DNA from: an uncultured Treponema sp.
GTDB taxonomy: Bacteria; Spirochaetota; Spirochaetia; Treponematales; Treponemataceae
DNA: 64,000 nt
Direction: 5' to 3'
Assembly: GCA_946411505.1 (NCBI GenBank)
Contig: CAMKEG010000001.1
Coordinates: 1-64,000 of the forward strand
Shown: positions 1-7,790 of the stretch, in pieces
How positions within the stretch are numbered: position 1 is the stretch's first letter
How the letters are laid out: every line of letters begins with the position of its first letter
Program-made: the position numbers and the translations under genes
The notes under the pieces: generated by a model
Databases searched by the model: none
What the model saw: the letters and a program-made list of their open reading frames with translations, nothing else
Told to the model about the DNA's origin: nothing

Positions 1-47
1 CGCCGATGATAGTGCCCTTGCGGCGCGAAAGTAGGTGGCTGCCGGGC
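1..47 (+). rRNA. rrf: 5S rRNA, 3' end only (truncated by window start)
   Basis: cgccgatgatagtgcccttgcggcgcgaaagtaggtggctgccgggc matches the conserved 5S 3' half (GCCGATGATAGT...GCGAGAGTAGG..GCTGCCGGGC) and is followed by T8. Confidence 0.8.
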
Positions 48-59
48 TTTTTTTTGTTT

Positions 60-99
60 AAATCCCCGCCGGGCGCGGAGCGCGGCGGGGGATTTTTTT
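60..99 (+). terminator. Rho-independent terminator after 5S rRNA
   Basis: Stem aatccccgcc / ggcgggggatt followed by ttttttt. Confidence 0.7.
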
Positions 100-140
100 G
101 TCCGCCCGAAAAGTCTCGGGCTTGCGTCCGAGGCTTTCGT

Positions 141-765
141 GCCGCGTTATGGGCTTGCGAAGCCTTTTGGTTACAAACCGTTCGTTAGTTGTCTTCCCGA
201 CGCTTGGCGCGTAAGTAGGCAGGGAGCGGCCTTTGCCGTTCGCGCCGCTTGGTTCGGAACGGTATGGCAGGAAAAATATTTTCGCCGTGATTGAGTTTGC
301 GAAGCCGGAGGCTGCCGGGCTTTTTTTTGTCTTTTAGTCTTTTTTGCGGGCGGAGGCCTTTGCTTTTCAGCGGTCGTTCCGACTTCGGCAGCCGCCTGCG
401 GCGGCCGCCTGCGGCGGCCCGCCCCGGGGCGGTCCGAGCCCGGTTTTATGGACGGGCCTAAAAAGCGCTGGCGCGCTTTTCTTCATGGCCCCTCCATTTT
501 GGGCAGGCTGCCGGGCTTTTTTTTTATTTAAAGGCTTGGAATGGTCGGAGGCCGAACTGTTTTTGCAAGCCCATGTGGCGCCGCGCCGCGTTATGGGCTT
601 GTGGCAGTTTTTGGCCATAAAACTTTCGTTTGTTTTTCTTTCCTTCAATTTGCGCGTAAGTAGGTAGGGAGCGGCGGCAACGCCGTTCGCGCCGCTGGTT
701 CGGAACTGTATGGCCGGAAAATGTTTTGGCCTTGGCTGAAGTTTGCGAAGCCGGAGGCTGCCGGA
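141..765 (+). repeat. Two imperfect ~180-nt direct repeats (141-319 and 585-765) with 5S-tail-like segments
   Basis: Both start gccgcgttatgggcttg, share gcgcgtaagtagg(c/t)agggagcgg, gttcgcgccgc(t)tggttcggaac(g/t)gtatgg and end tttgcgaagccggaggctgccgg. Confidence 0.75.
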
Positions 766-826
766 TTGTGGCCTTGCTAACAATTTCCGCTTTTAGCATT
801 AATTTTCTCCTTTGCAAAATTTTCCC

Positions 827-856
827 TTGACAAATCCAGATGGGGGGGGGTATTAT
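827..856 (+). promoter_or_regulatory. Sigma70-type promoter with G9 tract in the spacer
   Basis: TTGACA (827-832), 18-nt spacer containing ggggggggg (842-850), TATTAT (851-856); SD caggag 877-882; ATG at 889. Confidence 0.75.
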
Positions 857-888
857 ATAGAAGAATAAATGTTTATCAGGAGAAAGCT

Positions 889-2088
889 ATGAAAAAGTTT
901 GGAAAAATTGCGGCGCTTGTTGCCGCGTTGGGAACCGCGCTCGCTCTTTGCGCCGTTTCTTGCAGCAATTCCAGCGACACGCCGACGCCTACTCCTACGC
1001 CGGCCGCGACTTACACCGTCACTTGCGGGTCGTTTGCGAACGGAAGCGTTGCCGCAAGCCCCGCCACTGCGGCAGAGGGAACGGAAATCACGCTGACAGC
1101 ATCCCCCGCGACCGGATATGAGCTTGCAACGCTGACGGTGACCGCCGCTGACTCAACCGCCGTCGCGACAAGCGGAAGCGGCAACACTCGGACGTTCACC
1201 ATGCCCGCAAAAGATGTCACTGTGACCGCGGCATTCTCGGTAATTGGCGAATACAAAAAGGTGGACACGGAAACAATAAACGGAAAAACCTACGACCTAG
1301 TCACCTTCGGCCTGTGGCCGCAAACAATTAAGGCGGACAGCGTTACGGTAAACGAAAGCGTGACTGAAACCCACGGCGCCTTTACCTACTGCAAGGGAAG
1401 CGACGGCGAGTGGTACGTCAAGCAGGCCGAAAAATGGTTCAAGGTGGAGCCGATAAAGTGGCGCGTGCTTTCGGAAAACTATTTCGGCGCAAAGTTGTTG
1501 CTTGCCGAAAGCATTTTGACAGGCGGCATGTATTACCTGAACGAATACGACCGCGGCACAGTCTGCGCCAACAACTACAAGTATTCCACAATCCGCGCCT
1601 GGCTTAACGGCTCTTACGAAGCGGACGACACGCAGGCGACTACGCATGACGGAAAGGGCTTTTTGCAAAGCGCCTTTACCGCCGCGCAGCGGGCCGCGAT
1701 ACCGGCGACAACCGTTGACAACAGCGCCGCGAGCACGACTGACGTCAGCGGAACCATTGCTCAAGTCGACGAAAGCCACGCCTGCGCCAACACAATCGAC
1801 AAAATCTTTTTGCTGAGCGAAAAGGAGGTTACGACAAGCGCCTACGGCTTTGACGTTTATTACGCTAGAGGAACGGGCAACAAGCGCATCCGCGCGACAA
1901 CGGACTTTGCCAAGGCCACAGGCGCGGACGGTTTGTGGTGGCTGCGCTCTCCCACCAAAGGTTTTGGCGTCCGCGCGAACTGCGTCAACGACGATGGCGG
2001 CGTCAAAGAGGGCGATAGCCACTACGGCTTCGGCTCCTACGTAGACCGCTATCGCGGTGTTGTGCCGGCTTTGTCCATTGCGAATTAG
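889..2088 (+). CDS. Lipoprotein with InlB/Flg_new-type bacterial repeat and C-terminal DUF6273-like domain
   Basis: Signal peptide with lipobox ALCAVSC; repeat TYTVTCGSFANGSVAASPATAAEGTEITLTASPATGYEL; C-terminal GLWWLRSP...VVPALSI. Confidence 0.8.
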   Translation: MKKFGKIAALVAALGTALALCAVSCSNSSDTPTPTPTPAATYTVTCGSFANGSVAASPATAAEGTEITLTASPATGYELATLTVTAADSTAVATSGSGNTRTFTMPAKDVTVTAAFSVIGEYKKVDTETINGKTYDLVTFGLWPQTIKADSVTVNESVTETHGAFTYCKGSDGEWYVKQAEKWFKVEPIKWRVLSENYFGAKLLLAESILTGGMYYLNEYDRGTVCANNYKYSTIRAWLNGSYEADDTQATTHDGKGFLQSAFTAAQRAAIPATTVDNSAASTTDVSGTIAQVDESHACANTIDKIFLLSEKEVTTSAYGFDVYYARGTGNKRIRATTDFAKATGADGLWWLRSPTKGFGVRANCVNDDGGVKEGDSHYGFGSYVDRYRGVVPALSIAN

Positions 2089-2092
2089 CCTC

Positions 2093-4975
2093 TTACTTCG
2101 TCTGCATTGTATACACGCCGTCCCAGACTTCGGGGATGCCGTCTTTGATGAAGTCGGAGCAGCGTTGGGAGAAGACTGCGCTTGAGGCGTCGGTGGCGTA
2201 AAGCTCGGCGGCCATGTCAAAGTATTTTTTTGCTTCCTCCAGTTCCGACTGCGGCTTTTGGTAGCCGGGCGAAGAGCTTCCCTTCATGTAATAGTCCATT
2301 CCCTTGTTGAAAATGGCGGCTGCCTTAAGTTGCGCGTCGCCCAACTTGTTCCTAAAGCCCAGAATATTGAAGATGCGCACTGGCTTTTCAACGTTGATTA
2401 CGCGGACCGCGTCAAAACTGCGGGTGACGATTTCTTCGGCGCGGCTGGACTTTTGCAAAAGTTCGTAGGTGCTTTGCGAACATATTATCCATGAGCCGTA
2501 AACCTTGTTGGTTCCTTCAAGGCGCGACGCGAGGTTCACGTTGTTTCCCATAATCGTGTAGTTGAGCTTTTTTTCGGTTCCCATGTTGCCTACGACCATG
2601 CGGCCGCTGTTGAGGCCAACTCGCGACTGCAAGAGCATTGGAATCCAGCCGTTGGAATTGTATTCGGCGACGTAGGCCAAATACTTTTTGGTCTGCTCGT
2701 CGCTCCAGTTTTCCTCGGCGGCGACTTCCTTCCAAGGCCGCTCGGCGCACTTGGCGTATTTGAATTCCTTGTAAAATTCCTTGTTGATTTTTTCTTCGGC
2801 CTCGCGCATTTTGATTGCGGCCGCGCATGAGTGGAAGGCGTGGTCCGGGTCGTCGATAGGCGCGCCGAAGAAGGACACGATTTCGTCGCCGACATATTTG
2901 TCAATAGTTCCCTGTTCGCTTTGAATCGCGTCGCTAAGCGCGCCCAAGTAGTTGTTGAGGGCCGCGACCAATTGCTCGGCGCCGCGCTCCTCGCCGTTGA
3001 TGTTGTTGACGATTTCCGTGAATTTGGAAAATTTCCGCACGTCGCTGAATAGCGCGGTCAGCTCCTTGTTGTCGCCGCCTACTTGCGCGTATTTGGGGTT
3101 TTGGATGATTTGCTCTACGACTTCCGGCGCGACATATGCTCCGAACTTTGACTTAATCAAGGCGCGTTCCTTTTCGTTGGAGGCGAAGCGCAAAATCATC
3201 AATGTAAGGTAGGCGCTAAATTCAATCAAGACGGCCGCGACAATTGGAATGTAGACGCCAAAAAGCGTCATCATCAAAACTGCGGCGACTATTGAAAGCG
3301 CGATTATCAGTCCGCCCGTTATGTTTTGAATGGACGGCTTTGCCTTTGCCGTGGCGAGCGTGAAAATGAAAAAGAGAAGCGCGGCGACTCCGATTGCCCA
3401 CCAGGAGGAAAGAGGCGTTATGAACTGGCCGCTTGTGATTGTGTTGTAGACGTTTGCGTGCGTTCCAACGTTGGGGTAGTAGTTCTTGAAAGGCGTGTTT
3501 CCCAAATCGGTGGAGCCTGTGGCCATGTTTCCAATGATGCAAAACGCTCCGTTCAATTTTTTTTGGATTCCGTCAAAGGTGTCCAAATACAATTCCGTCA
3601 AGCTTTTTATGCCGTCAAATGTTTCGTCAAAAAAAGCGGAAATGGACTGCGCGTCTTGCGAGTCGATGGCTCCCGTTCCCAAGAGGCTTTCGACGGCCAC
3701 TTGGATTTCCGATTGGTATGGACCCGTATAAAAATTTTGGACGCGCTTGAAAAAGTCTTTCCGCGCCTCAAAGTAGGCCGCCTGCAATTCCTGGACGCTT
3801 TCTCCCATCGCCGACTCGCTTGCAACCAAGTTTCCGTCGATGTCGTAGCCGTTCAAGTTGTCAAATATGTAGGAGCGAAAATTTTTAATGTATTCCCAAT
3901 CCTCAAAAATTGCCTGGACTTCCGCGTTGTATGAAAGGGGGGCGCCTTCGGCGTCGGTCAAGGAAATCCGTGTCAATTCCGCCAAATTGTTCAGCAGCGC
4001 CTTTTCGCATTCGCCGAGCTGGTTTATTATCATGACGCTTTCATGCTTGAAGCTGTCAACGTATTCTCCCGGCGCCCAATGGACAAACATGCAGCCGTTT
4101 TTGTCAAGCGGAATTTTTATGTCGCCGCGCGTTCCGTCTTTCTTGAGCGCGTCATGCAGGATGAGCGTCCTTCTTGTCCTTGTGATTTCCTTTGCGTCAA
4201 GTTCTTTTAAAAGAGGGGCGAACACAAGCTGGCCCAAATAGCCGCCTTCTTGCTTGTTCAGAAGCTCGACGCGGCGGCGGGTTCCGTCCTTGTCTACAAT
4301 GATGTTGGTGAAGCCCGCGCCGGCGGCCATTTGGACAAAGCGATGATGGGCGGGCGAAAAGCCTTGCGCGGTTCCGTTGATTTTGTTTTCCGCGTCGTTT
4401 CCCTTTTTTATCAAGTCGTTTTTGTCGTCGATGCCATTTATCAAAAAGCGGCGGCGGGCGTATTCGTCGTCTTCCTCGCTTACGGAAACGATTTGCTCTT
4501 TGTTAATCGTGAGCCAAGTGTTGCCGAAAAATTGGACGGCCTTTGAAAAGAATTCATCGTTGTCGCGGAATACTTCCGCCGCGATTTTGGCGCCTTCGCT
4601 TGTTCCCGCCTTTTCCTTTAAAAGCTGGGCGTCGTCGGGATTGACGGCCACTTTTGACAGGGAAAGGTATTCGATATCGAAGACGGCGGTCCTGGCTCCG
4701 ACTTCCCGCAAGCGCAAAAGTACGTCGGCGATTATGTCGCGGCTCCAAGGCCAGGGACCAAGCTTGTCGAGCGAGGCGTCGTCGACTTCCACAAGCGCCA
4801 AGTCAGCGGCTTTTTCCGTTATCGGCTTTGTGGCCAAGAAAATGTCGTAAACGCGAAGCTCGAATTTTTGCAAAAGGCCCGCGCCTGAAAATATTGACCA
4901 CAACGCCGTCGTTGCGGCGACCGCGGCAAGGGCGGACTTGATTCCGCCTGTCTTAACTTTGACTTTCTTTTCCAT
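2093..4975 (-). CDS. CHASE2-domain adenylate/guanylate cyclase
   Basis: MEKKVKVKTGG start (internal to the 5128 ORF); CHASE2-like extracellular region, TM segments, class III cyclase domain (LTALFSDVRKFSKFTE...YVGDEIVSFFGAP...GLNSGRMVVGNMG). Confidence 0.88.
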   Translation of the reverse strand: MEKKVKVKTGGIKSALAAVAATTALWSIFSGAGLLQKFELRVYDIFLATKPITEKAADLALVEVDDASLDKLGPWPWSRDIIADVLLRLREVGARTAVFDIEYLSLSKVAVNPDDAQLLKEKAGTSEGAKIAAEVFRDNDEFFSKAVQFFGNTWLTINKEQIVSVSEEDDEYARRRFLINGIDDKNDLIKKGNDAENKINGTAQGFSPAHHRFVQMAAGAGFTNIIVDKDGTRRRVELLNKQEGGYLGQLVFAPLLKELDAKEITRTRRTLILHDALKKDGTRGDIKIPLDKNGCMFVHWAPGEYVDSFKHESVMIINQLGECEKALLNNLAELTRISLTDAEGAPLSYNAEVQAIFEDWEYIKNFRSYIFDNLNGYDIDGNLVASESAMGESVQELQAAYFEARKDFFKRVQNFYTGPYQSEIQVAVESLLGTGAIDSQDAQSISAFFDETFDGIKSLTELYLDTFDGIQKKLNGAFCIIGNMATGSTDLGNTPFKNYYPNVGTHANVYNTITSGQFITPLSSWWAIGVAALLFFIFTLATAKAKPSIQNITGGLIIALSIVAAVLMMTLFGVYIPIVAAVLIEFSAYLTLMILRFASNEKERALIKSKFGAYVAPEVVEQIIQNPKYAQVGGDNKELTALFSDVRKFSKFTEIVNNINGEERGAEQLVAALNNYLGALSDAIQSEQGTIDKYVGDEIVSFFGAPIDDPDHAFHSCAAAIKMREAEEKINKEFYKEFKYAKCAERPWKEVAAEENWSDEQTKKYLAYVAEYNSNGWIPMLLQSRVGLNSGRMVVGNMGTEKKLNYTIMGNNVNLASRLEGTNKVYGSWIICSQSTYELLQKSSRAEEIVTRSFDAVRVINVEKPVRIFNILGFRNKLGDAQLKAAAIFNKGMDYYMKGSSSPGYQKPQSELEEAKKYFDMAAELYATDASSAVFSQRCSDFIKDGIPEVWDGVYTMQTK

Positions 4976-4981
4976 AAAAAA

Positions 4982-5014
4982 ATTATAGCCTAAATTCCAA
5001 ATTTGCGCTATAAT
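4982..5014. promoter_or_regulatory. Divergent back-to-back -10 elements
   Basis: attata 4982-4987 (TATAAT on -) is 6 nt from the ATG at 4975; tataat 5009-5014 (+) is 7 nt from the ATG at 5022; no SD for either. Confidence 0.55.
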
Positions 5015-5021
5015 ATTTGGC

Positions 5022-6248
5022 ATGATTTCTGCATATTTTAAAAATCTTCTTAACGACAAAACCGCCTCCGCGATTAGAAAAATGTTCGAGGAGGGAAAAA
5101 TCTTAAAGGCAAAATATGGAGCCGACAAGGTTTACGACTTTAGCTTGGGAAACCCCGACCTTGACCCGCCGCAAGAAGTCCTTGACGCGATAAAGGAAGT
5201 CGCCGCCGACACCAGCCACGGCGCCCACGGATATATGTCCAACGCCGGCTACGACGACTGCCGCGCCGCGATGGCCCAAAAAGAAAGCCAAGAGCAGGGC
5301 GTAAATGTCGACCCTTCTTGCGTTATTATGACGGTGGGCGCGGCCTCGGCGATTTCTTCCGTAATAAAGGCCCTTATAATGCCCGGCGAGGAAGTCCTTG
5401 TTCCGTCCCCGTTTTTTGCCGAATACACGCATTACGCCCACAACCACGGCGGCGTCCTTGTTCCCGTTCCGACAAAAAAAGACTTTTCGCTTGACGTGGA
5501 CGCGATAAAGGCCGCGCTCAACAAAAAGACTGTCGCGGTGATTATAAACTCGCCCAACAATCCGACCGGAAAAATTTATTCCGCCGCCGAAATCCGCGAG
5601 CTTTGTTCCGCGCTAAAGGAATTTGGAAAGGCCAACGGCCGCTATCCCTACTTGATTTGCGACGAGCCGTACCGCGCGATTGTCTACGACAATGTCGAAG
5701 TTCCGCCGGTGTTCCCCGAATACGAATACTCATGTGTTGTCACAAGCTTTGCCAAAAATTTAAGCTTGCCCGGCGAGCGCGTGGGCTACATTTGCGTAAA
5801 CCCCGCAAATCCCGAAAAGGCGGAATTTGTCGCGGCGGCCACGATGGCCTTTAGAATTTCCGGCTGCGTCAACGCTCCGGCCTTTTTCCAAAAGGTCGTC
5901 GCCAAAAGCTGGAACGCGCCGGTCGACTATTCCTCTTACTTAAAGAGGCGAAACTTATTGATGGAAGTTTTGGACAACGCGGGAATCGAGTACGTGAAGC
6001 CCCAAGGCGCCTTTTACATTTTCGCCAAAGTTCCGCCCGCCTTTGGCGACGACGATTCGGCCTTTGTCGAGGTTTTGGAAAAGAACTTGATTTTGTGCGC
6101 GCCCGGAAAAGGCTTTGGAATGAAGGGCTATTTTAGAATAGCCTATTGCGTTCCTGAAAAGACAATCGTAAATTCCAGGGAAGCCTTTTACAAGGCCGCC
6201 CATAGCAGCGGCAAGATAATCGCTGGCAAGCCCAAAAGTGTTTGCTAG
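5022..6248 (+). CDS. Pyridoxal phosphate-dependent class I/II aminotransferase
   Basis: VYDFSLGNPDLDPP, NSPNNPTGKIYS, SFAKNLSLPGERVGY (PLP lysine region). Confidence 0.9.
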   Translation: MISAYFKNLLNDKTASAIRKMFEEGKILKAKYGADKVYDFSLGNPDLDPPQEVLDAIKEVAADTSHGAHGYMSNAGYDDCRAAMAQKESQEQGVNVDPSCVIMTVGAASAISSVIKALIMPGEEVLVPSPFFAEYTHYAHNHGGVLVPVPTKKDFSLDVDAIKAALNKKTVAVIINSPNNPTGKIYSAAEIRELCSALKEFGKANGRYPYLICDEPYRAIVYDNVEVPPVFPEYEYSCVVTSFAKNLSLPGERVGYICVNPANPEKAEFVAAATMAFRISGCVNAPAFFQKVVAKSWNAPVDYSSYLKRRNLLMEVLDNAGIEYVKPQGAFYIFAKVPPAFGDDDSAFVEVLEKNLILCAPGKGFGMKGYFRIAYCVPEKTIVNSREAFYKAAHSSGKIIAGKPKSVC

Positions 6249-6299
6249 CCGCATAAGCCGCAACATTCGCGCTCGCAACCAAGCTCGCGCGAACAGCGG
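6249..6299 (+). repeat. Intergenic hairpin element, copy 1 (upstream of glgA)
   Basis: CCGC-AACA-TTCGCGC-N14-GCGCGAA-CA-GCGG preceded by ccgcataag; equal-length copy at 52315-52365. Confidence 0.65.
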
Positions 6300-6317
6300 T
6301 AATATTTTGGAGGTTCT

Positions 6318-7784
6318 ATGAAAATTTTAATGGTAAGTTCTGAGGCGGTTCCTTTTGCAAAGACAGGCGGTTTGGCCGACGCGGTGAGCGCGCTTTCAAT
6401 CGCTTTGACCAATATGGGCCACGAAGTGAAAATCGTGATTCCCCGCTACTATAAAATAGACAGAAAGACGCTCACGCCGCTTGCGGGCGCCATGGGAGTC
6501 GGCGTTGGCGGAGGCGAGGCTTGGACGGAAGTTTACAAGACCAAAATGCCCGGCTGTCCCAAGTGCGAGGTCTTTTTCATCGACCACGAGCAGAGCTTTG
6601 GCCGCGACGGAATTTACGGCGTTCCGGGCGAGACCGACTTTCACGACAACCCATACCGCTTTTCAATCCTTTGCCACGGCGCCTTCCAGCTTTGCCGAAA
6701 AATCAATTGGATGCCCGACATCATCCACGCTCACGACTGGTCGGCCGCGCTGGCCTTGGCGCTTTTAAAGCACGTTTACCGCTGGCAGGATTTTGGAAAC
6801 ACGGCCGGCGTTCTTTCAATCCACAACTTGGGCTACCAAGGCCAGTATTCCAAGGACAGTTTTCCCGCGCTGGGAATCGACTGGGGCCTTTACTACGGAG
6901 CGGGCTTTGAGCGAAACGGAGCGATAAACTTTTTGCAGGCCGGCATTTCTTGCGCCGACATGATAACGACCGTTTCTCCGACATACGCGCGCGAAATCCA
7001 AACGCCAGAAGGCGGCTTTGGAATGGACGGCCTTTTGCGCGTGCGAAGCGACGTAGTGAAGGGCATCCTTAACGGCTGCGACTTAAAGGCATGGAATCCC
7101 GCCGTTGACAAAAAAATTCCGGCCACATATTCCGTTAAGAGCATGAAGGGAAAGGCCGTCTGCAAGGCGGAATTGCAAAAGCAGTTTGGGCTGCCCGTAA
7201 ATCCAAACATTCCGATTTTTGGCGTGGTGACCCGCTTGGTCGACCAAAAGGGAATCGCCGAGCTTTTCGCGCCGACATACGGCTGCGTCTACAGCCTTTG
7301 CGCCAACATGGACATTCAGTTTGTGGTCCTTGGATCGGGCGAGTCTTGGTGCGAGAACGAAATCAACGTCTTGCAGTCAAAGCTTCCCAACTTCCGCGCC
7401 TACATCGGCTACAACGACGCGCTCAGCCACCTTATCGAAGCCGGAAGCGATTTCTTTGTCATGCCCAGCCACTATGAGCCTTGCGGCCTTAACCAAATCT
7501 ACTCGCTTATTTACGGAACGCTTCCGATTGTCCGCAACACCGGCGGCTTGGCGGACACCGTTCAAAACTACAACGAGCGGACAGGCGAGGGAACCGGCTT
7601 TATGTTCGACGCGATAAGCCCCAGCGCTGTTTACAACACAATCGGCTGGGCGGTTTACGCCTACTACAACAAAAAGGACCACATCAAGAAAATGCAGGAG
7701 CGCGGAATGAAGAGCGTCTTTAGCTGGGAAGACTCCGCCAAGCAGTACCTCGACGTTTATGACGAGGCTTTGGCAAGGAAGTAG
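6318..7784 (+). CDS. glgA: Glycogen synthase (GT5)
   Basis: MKILMVSSEAVPFAKTGGLADAVSAL, HAHDWSAAL, KTGG motif; C-terminal SHYEPCGLNQIYSLIYGTLPIVRNTGGLADTV. Confidence 0.95.
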   Translation: MKILMVSSEAVPFAKTGGLADAVSALSIALTNMGHEVKIVIPRYYKIDRKTLTPLAGAMGVGVGGGEAWTEVYKTKMPGCPKCEVFFIDHEQSFGRDGIYGVPGETDFHDNPYRFSILCHGAFQLCRKINWMPDIIHAHDWSAALALALLKHVYRWQDFGNTAGVLSIHNLGYQGQYSKDSFPALGIDWGLYYGAGFERNGAINFLQAGISCADMITTVSPTYAREIQTPEGGFGMDGLLRVRSDVVKGILNGCDLKAWNPAVDKKIPATYSVKSMKGKAVCKAELQKQFGLPVNPNIPIFGVVTRLVDQKGIAELFAPTYGCVYSLCANMDIQFVVLGSGESWCENEINVLQSKLPNFRAYIGYNDALSHLIEAGSDFFVMPSHYEPCGLNQIYSLIYGTLPIVRNTGGLADTVQNYNERTGEGTGFMFDAISPSAVYNTIGWAVYAYYNKKDHIKKMQERGMKSVFSWEDSAKQYLDVYDEALARK

Positions 7785-7790
7785 AGGCTG

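Noticed and set aside
1297-2220. 307-aa ORF antisense to the 889-2088 lipoprotein gene
   Set aside because: Shadow ORF caused by high GC3; translation is low-information and lacks any domain. The sense strand has lipobox and domain evidence.
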